NCBI GenBank assembly: GCA_002317385.1
Contig: DCJH01000027.1
Location: 1 to 26,763 of the forward strand
Source of the DNA: Prevotella sp. UBA1705
Lineage (GTDB): Bacteria; Bacteroidota; Bacteroidia; Bacteroidales; Bacteroidaceae
Length of the DNA stretch: 26,763 bases
Direction: 5' to 3'
In this document: positions 23,824 through 26,763 of the stretch, one piece after another
Position numbering within the stretch: position 1 is the stretch's first letter
Layout: every line of letters starts with the position of its first letter
Made by a program: the position numbers and the translations under genes
The notes under the pieces: generated by a model
Databases searched by the model: none
Told to the model about the DNA's origin: nothing
Seen by the model: only the letters and a program-made list of their open reading frames with translations

Positions 23824-25082
23824 TCTGCTCTCAATGCTTCGATGGGGGATATATGGGCGGCCTTTCGGGCCGGTATGAATCCGGCGATGGTGCCCGCAAC
23901 AATCATCAGGACCGTGGCCTCGATGCAGACATCGATGCCCACCGTGGGATTAAGGAATGTGGTTATCTTGTGGCCTACGCCCACATCCACACTCTGATGG
24001 CCCAGTGTCGCATCCATATACTGATTGGTTGCGATGCCGAGCAGCATGCCGATGTAGCCGAAGAAGGTGGTGATGATGATGCTTTCGATGATGACCAAGC
24101 GGAGGATTCCCCACGGCTTGGCACCTATGGCCTTGCGAATGCCAAACTCGCGGGTACGTTCCTTGACCGAGATGAGCATAATGTTGCTCACGCCTACGAT
24201 GCCGCTCAGCAGCGTGAAGATACCTACTATCCACAAGGCTGTGCGCACAGTAGACATGCCTGTGTCCATTTGCATGGCCTGAGTAAATCGGTTCCATATC
24301 CAGATGGCGTCCTCGTCGTCGGGCGCCGCGTTATGATTGCTGTTCACGGCAGCCTTGTATTGCTTCTCAAACTCCTCGTTGTCTTTCTCGGTCTTGAGCC
24401 CCTGGAACGAGAAAATGATATTGTCGGCCTTGTCGCCGCGGCCGTACATGGTGCGCAAAGTGTTGAAGGCGGTATAGGTTTCCGTACTCATTCCACTGTT
24501 GTCACTCTTGTTGATGCCAATCACTTGGAACGAGAAGCTGCCCACCTTAATATGCTTTCCCACCAGCGAGAGATAGTTCTGAGGCTCCAGTTCCTTAGCC
24601 TGATTCTCGCTCACAACGAGCACTTTGCGGCTATGTTCGTTGTCTATCTCGTTCACAAAACGGCCTGCAAGCATCTCCAGCTTGTTGATTTCGGCCTCGT
24701 TGGGATATACGCCGGTGAGCGTGCTGCTCACATAATTGCTGCCCTTGGTGATGACCACGCCAGACTGCTGAATCTCTGCGCCGACCGTTTCCACATTCTG
24801 CAAGAAGCGATGCTTCGTGGTATTGATGTCCCTATCGTTCAGATTGATGAACCGACCTTCCTTTAATCCCTGATAGGCCTTGGACGTTTGGCCACCGCCT
24901 ACCATCATGGAGTTGCTCAGGAAACTACGGTTGTTGTTCATCATGCCGTTGATCAGGCCATTGCCTGCCCCCAAGAGGAAGATGAGCATGAATATTCCCC
25001 ATGCCACGGCGAAGCCTGTCAGCGCCGTGCGGAGCTTGTTGCGGCGGGCCGTTGCCCATATTTCTTCGAGAATATCACGCAT
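23820..25082 (-). CDS. ABC transporter permease 1, MacB/FtsX type
   Basis: This 420-residue permease has the same plan as its partner. A first helix lies at about 20-40 (ALTGFAVAWGIFMLIFLLGAG), a periplasmic MacB-type domain at about 42-285, and three C-terminal helices with the conserved VSNIMLISVKERTREFGIRKAIGAKP between the first two. The end, PARKAAHISPIEALRAE, is typical of the family. It begins 119 nt after the ATPase stop, across a spacer made of direct and tandem repeats, and its stop overlaps the start of permease 2. The expected complex is one ATPase dimer with permease 1, permease 2 and the adaptor. The cargo is unknown. Confidence 0.9.
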   Translation of the reverse strand: MRDILEEIWATARRNKLRTALTGFAVAWGIFMLIFLLGAGNGLINGMMNNNRSFLSNSMMVGGGQTSKAYQGLKEGRFINLNDRDINTTKHRFLQNVETVGAEIQQSGVVITKGSNYVSSTLTGVYPNEAEINKLEMLAGRFVNEIDNEHSRKVLVVSENQAKELEPQNYLSLVGKHIKVGSFSFQVIGINKSDNSGMSTETYTAFNTLRTMYGRGDKADNIIFSFQGLKTEKDNEEFEKQYKAAVNSNHNAAPDDEDAIWIWNRFTQAMQMDTGMSTVRTALWIVGIFTLLSGIVGVSNIMLISVKERTREFGIRKAIGAKPWGILRLVIIESIIITTFFGYIGMLLGIATNQYMDATLGHQSVDVGVGHKITTFLNPTVGIDVCIEATVLMIVAGTIAGFIPARKAAHISPIEALRAE

Positions 25083-25084
25083 AG

Positions 25085-25201
25085 GAATGACGAGTTTGGA
25101 GTGTTGAATGTGGAATTATAGCAATGACGAATGACGAGTTTAGAGTGTGGAATGACGAATGATGAATGAGTAATTATCAATTTTCAATTATCAATTATCA
25201 A

Positions 25202-25204
<3 letters not shown>
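25085..25204 (-). repeat. Repeat-built spacer between ATPase and permease 1 genes
   Basis: An imperfect direct repeat, GAATGACGAGTTTGGAGTG (25085-25103) and GAATGACGAGTTTAGAGTG (25129-25147), has a period of 44 nt. Beyond GAATGA-type repeats lie four 7-bp units, TCAATTT then TCAATTA three times (25177-25204). The last unit overlaps the ATPase stop codon. Confidence 0.8.
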
Positions 25205-25921
<717 letters not shown>

Positions 25922-25938
25922 ATTGTCGTTTAGACGAA

Positions 25939-25968
25939 TGCCAACGGTGCCAAGTTGCACCGTTGGCA
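25939..25968 (-). repeat. Intercistronic hairpin between the thioredoxin-like and ATPase genes
   Basis: TGCCAACGGTGC (25939-25950) pairs perfectly with GCACCGTTGGCA (25957-25968) around a 6-nt loop. On the coding (minus) strand no T-run follows, so it is more likely a processing or stability structure or a weak attenuator. A TAAATTTG, matching the -7 consensus, lies just upstream on the minus strand (25974-25967). Confidence 0.65.
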
Positions 25969-25989
25969 AATTTATTTCAGCACTTGGGC

Positions 25990-26604
25990 TTATTTCTTCG
26001 AAGACTTGCAGCACTGCTTGCCACAGCTTCCCTGGCCACAGCAAGCACTGTCCTTGAGCAGGCCCTGAGCCTCCAATTCAGCCAGCTTGGCTGCTATCTT
26101 CTGATGCTGCACCGTGCCAAGCACCACCTTTCCCTCGGGATCGATGAGGTAATAGCTGGGAATCCACTTCACCTGATAGTCCTGATCGATCTTCGTGCCC
26201 TTCTTCCACTTCTTCAGTTCGCTATGGTGCAACCAGGTCAGACCATTCTTCTCGATGAAGTTTTTCCACGCAGCCTTGTCGGTATCAAACGATACTCCGA
26301 CAAATTTCACGTTCTTCTTGCCGAAGCGTTCGTACATGGCCTTCACCTCGGGCATATCCTTTCGGCAGTCGGGGCACCACGAAGCCCAGAACTCCAACAT
26401 GACATACTTGCCACGAAGTTGGCTCAACGGGATGTTGCAGCAGCTGTCGGGGCCGGAAATAACGAACTCCGGAGCCACTGTTCCAGGCTTCAACAGTTCC
26501 GTGGCATACTGTGCATCAGGGTCCTGATTGGTCTCCTGAGCGTTTATTGTCAGGCCGCAAGCCATCATGAGCAGGGCCAAAACCATTGTTCTCATTGTGT
26601 TCAT
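25990..26604 (-). CDS. TlpA-like thioredoxin-fold oxidoreductase with Cys-rich C-terminal tail
   Basis: This is an exported thiol-disulfide oxidoreductase. The start at 26604 (MNTMRTMVLALL) places a signal peptide directly at the N-terminus with likely cleavage at NA-QE; an earlier ATG at 26643 would add 13 residues before it. Lipidation at Cys16 is possible but the lipobox is poor. The 204-residue protein has a TlpA/AhpC-like core: GTVAPEFVISG (41-51), the redox motif WCPDC (76-80, Asp in place of the common Pro), and a cis-proline segment WIPSYYLID (147-155). Two more cysteines stand together at 55-56. The last 20 residues add five cysteines, CCGQGSCGKQCC (188-199), followed by basic residues; this tail is not part of the fold. 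Neighbours are an ABC exporter fragment and the export operon. Confidence 0.88.
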   Translation of the reverse strand: MNTMRTMVLALLMMACGLTINAQETNQDPDAQYATELLKPGTVAPEFVISGPDSCCNIPLSQLRGKYVMLEFWASWCPDCRKDMPEVKAMYERFGKKNVKFVGVSFDTDKAAWKNFIEKNGLTWLHHSELKKWKKGTKIDQDYQVKWIPSYYLIDPEGKVVLGTVQHQKIAAKLAELEAQGLLKDSACCGQGSCGKQCCKSSKK

Positions 26605-26649
26605 ATTGCTAAGTTTGATGTTTAATGAATGAATGTTTACCACCTTATA

Positions 26650-26763
26650 TTATATCTTCTCAATCCTCAACGTCTGGTCGCAATAGTCTACTACAGCCGG
26701 ACGATGGGTGATGAATATCACGGTTTTGTCGTGGGAGGCCAGCACGTTGTGGAGCAACTGGCG
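26650..26763 (-). CDS. 3' end of an ABC exporter ATPase domain, cut by window edge
   Basis: Only the last 37 codons are in the window. They read RQLLHNVLASHDKTVIFITH and continue RPAVVDYCDQTLRIEKI before a TAA at 26652-26650. The VIFITHR segment has the switch (H-loop) histidine of ABC ATPases, placed after an Asp-rich D-loop region that would lie outside. The THRPAVVDYCDQTLRIEKI ending resembles exporter-type fused permease-ATPase proteins, which often end soon after this point. The thioredoxin-like gene starts 45 nt further on, so the two may be cotranscribed. The rest of the gene, and hence its type, cannot be confirmed here. Confidence 0.75.
   Translation of the reverse strand, partial: RQLLHNVLASHDKTVIFITHRPAVVDYCDQTLRIEKI

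Noticed and set aside
25922..26044. Upstream in-frame ATG for the ABC ATPase
   Set aside because: The extension would overlap the thioredoxin-like gene and translate a perfect hairpin; the ATPase domain begins normally at 25921.

Overview
The window is a GC-rich stretch of a Bacteroidales chromosome, most likely from Prevotella or a close relative. The evidence is a complete SusC/SusD/SusE/SusF set, a family S46 dipeptidyl-peptidase, signal peptides cleaved before Gln, promoter -7 boxes of the TAnnTTTG type, and a C-terminal 'GIYIxNGKKV' tail on two secreted enzymes. Species assignment is inference.

Layout. (1) 3-7096, plus strand: 3' part of a SusC-like TonB-dependent transporter, then SusD-, SusE- and SusF-like lipoproteins, ending at a hairpin terminator (7174-7206). 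(2) 7361-9388, plus: a secreted DUF1680 beta-L-arabinofuranosidase (GH127/GH146) with its own promoter. (3) 9389-10024: a non-coding gap between convergent genes, with hairpins and a 22-bp-period repeat. (4) 10025-14574: a polyprenyl-phosphate sugar-phosphate transferase (minus), divergent from a fused SpmA-SpmB nucleoside-recognition membrane protein, followed by a Wzx-like flippase. (5) 14586-16721: a secreted S46 dipeptidyl-peptidase with the DPP7-type glycine in its S1 pocket. (6) 16969-20439: a multidomain GH13 alpha-amylase, preceded by two LacI-type palindromes, and a GH53 endo-galactanase. (7) 20440-21420: a second non-coding gap, densely packed with inverted repeats, hairpins and the same 22-bp repeat. 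(8) 21421-26763, all minus: the 3' end of an ABC exporter ATPase, a TlpA-like thioredoxin with a Cys-rich tail, then a MacAB-type export operon (ATPase, two FtsX-type permeases, periplasmic adaptor).

How it fits together. The Sus-like transporter and surface lipoproteins would bind and import oligosaccharides. GH13 would cut alpha-glucans, while GH127 and GH53 would attack pectic arabinan and galactan side chains. The amylase appears separately regulated from the susCDEF operon. No undescribed multi-gene system could be established. The most unusual signals are non-coding: paired operator-like palindromes before the amylase, a 22-bp repeat family in two convergent gaps, a complex inverted-repeat element, 7-bp repeats in three intercistronic spacers, and an 8-bp repeat that encodes a signal-peptide core.
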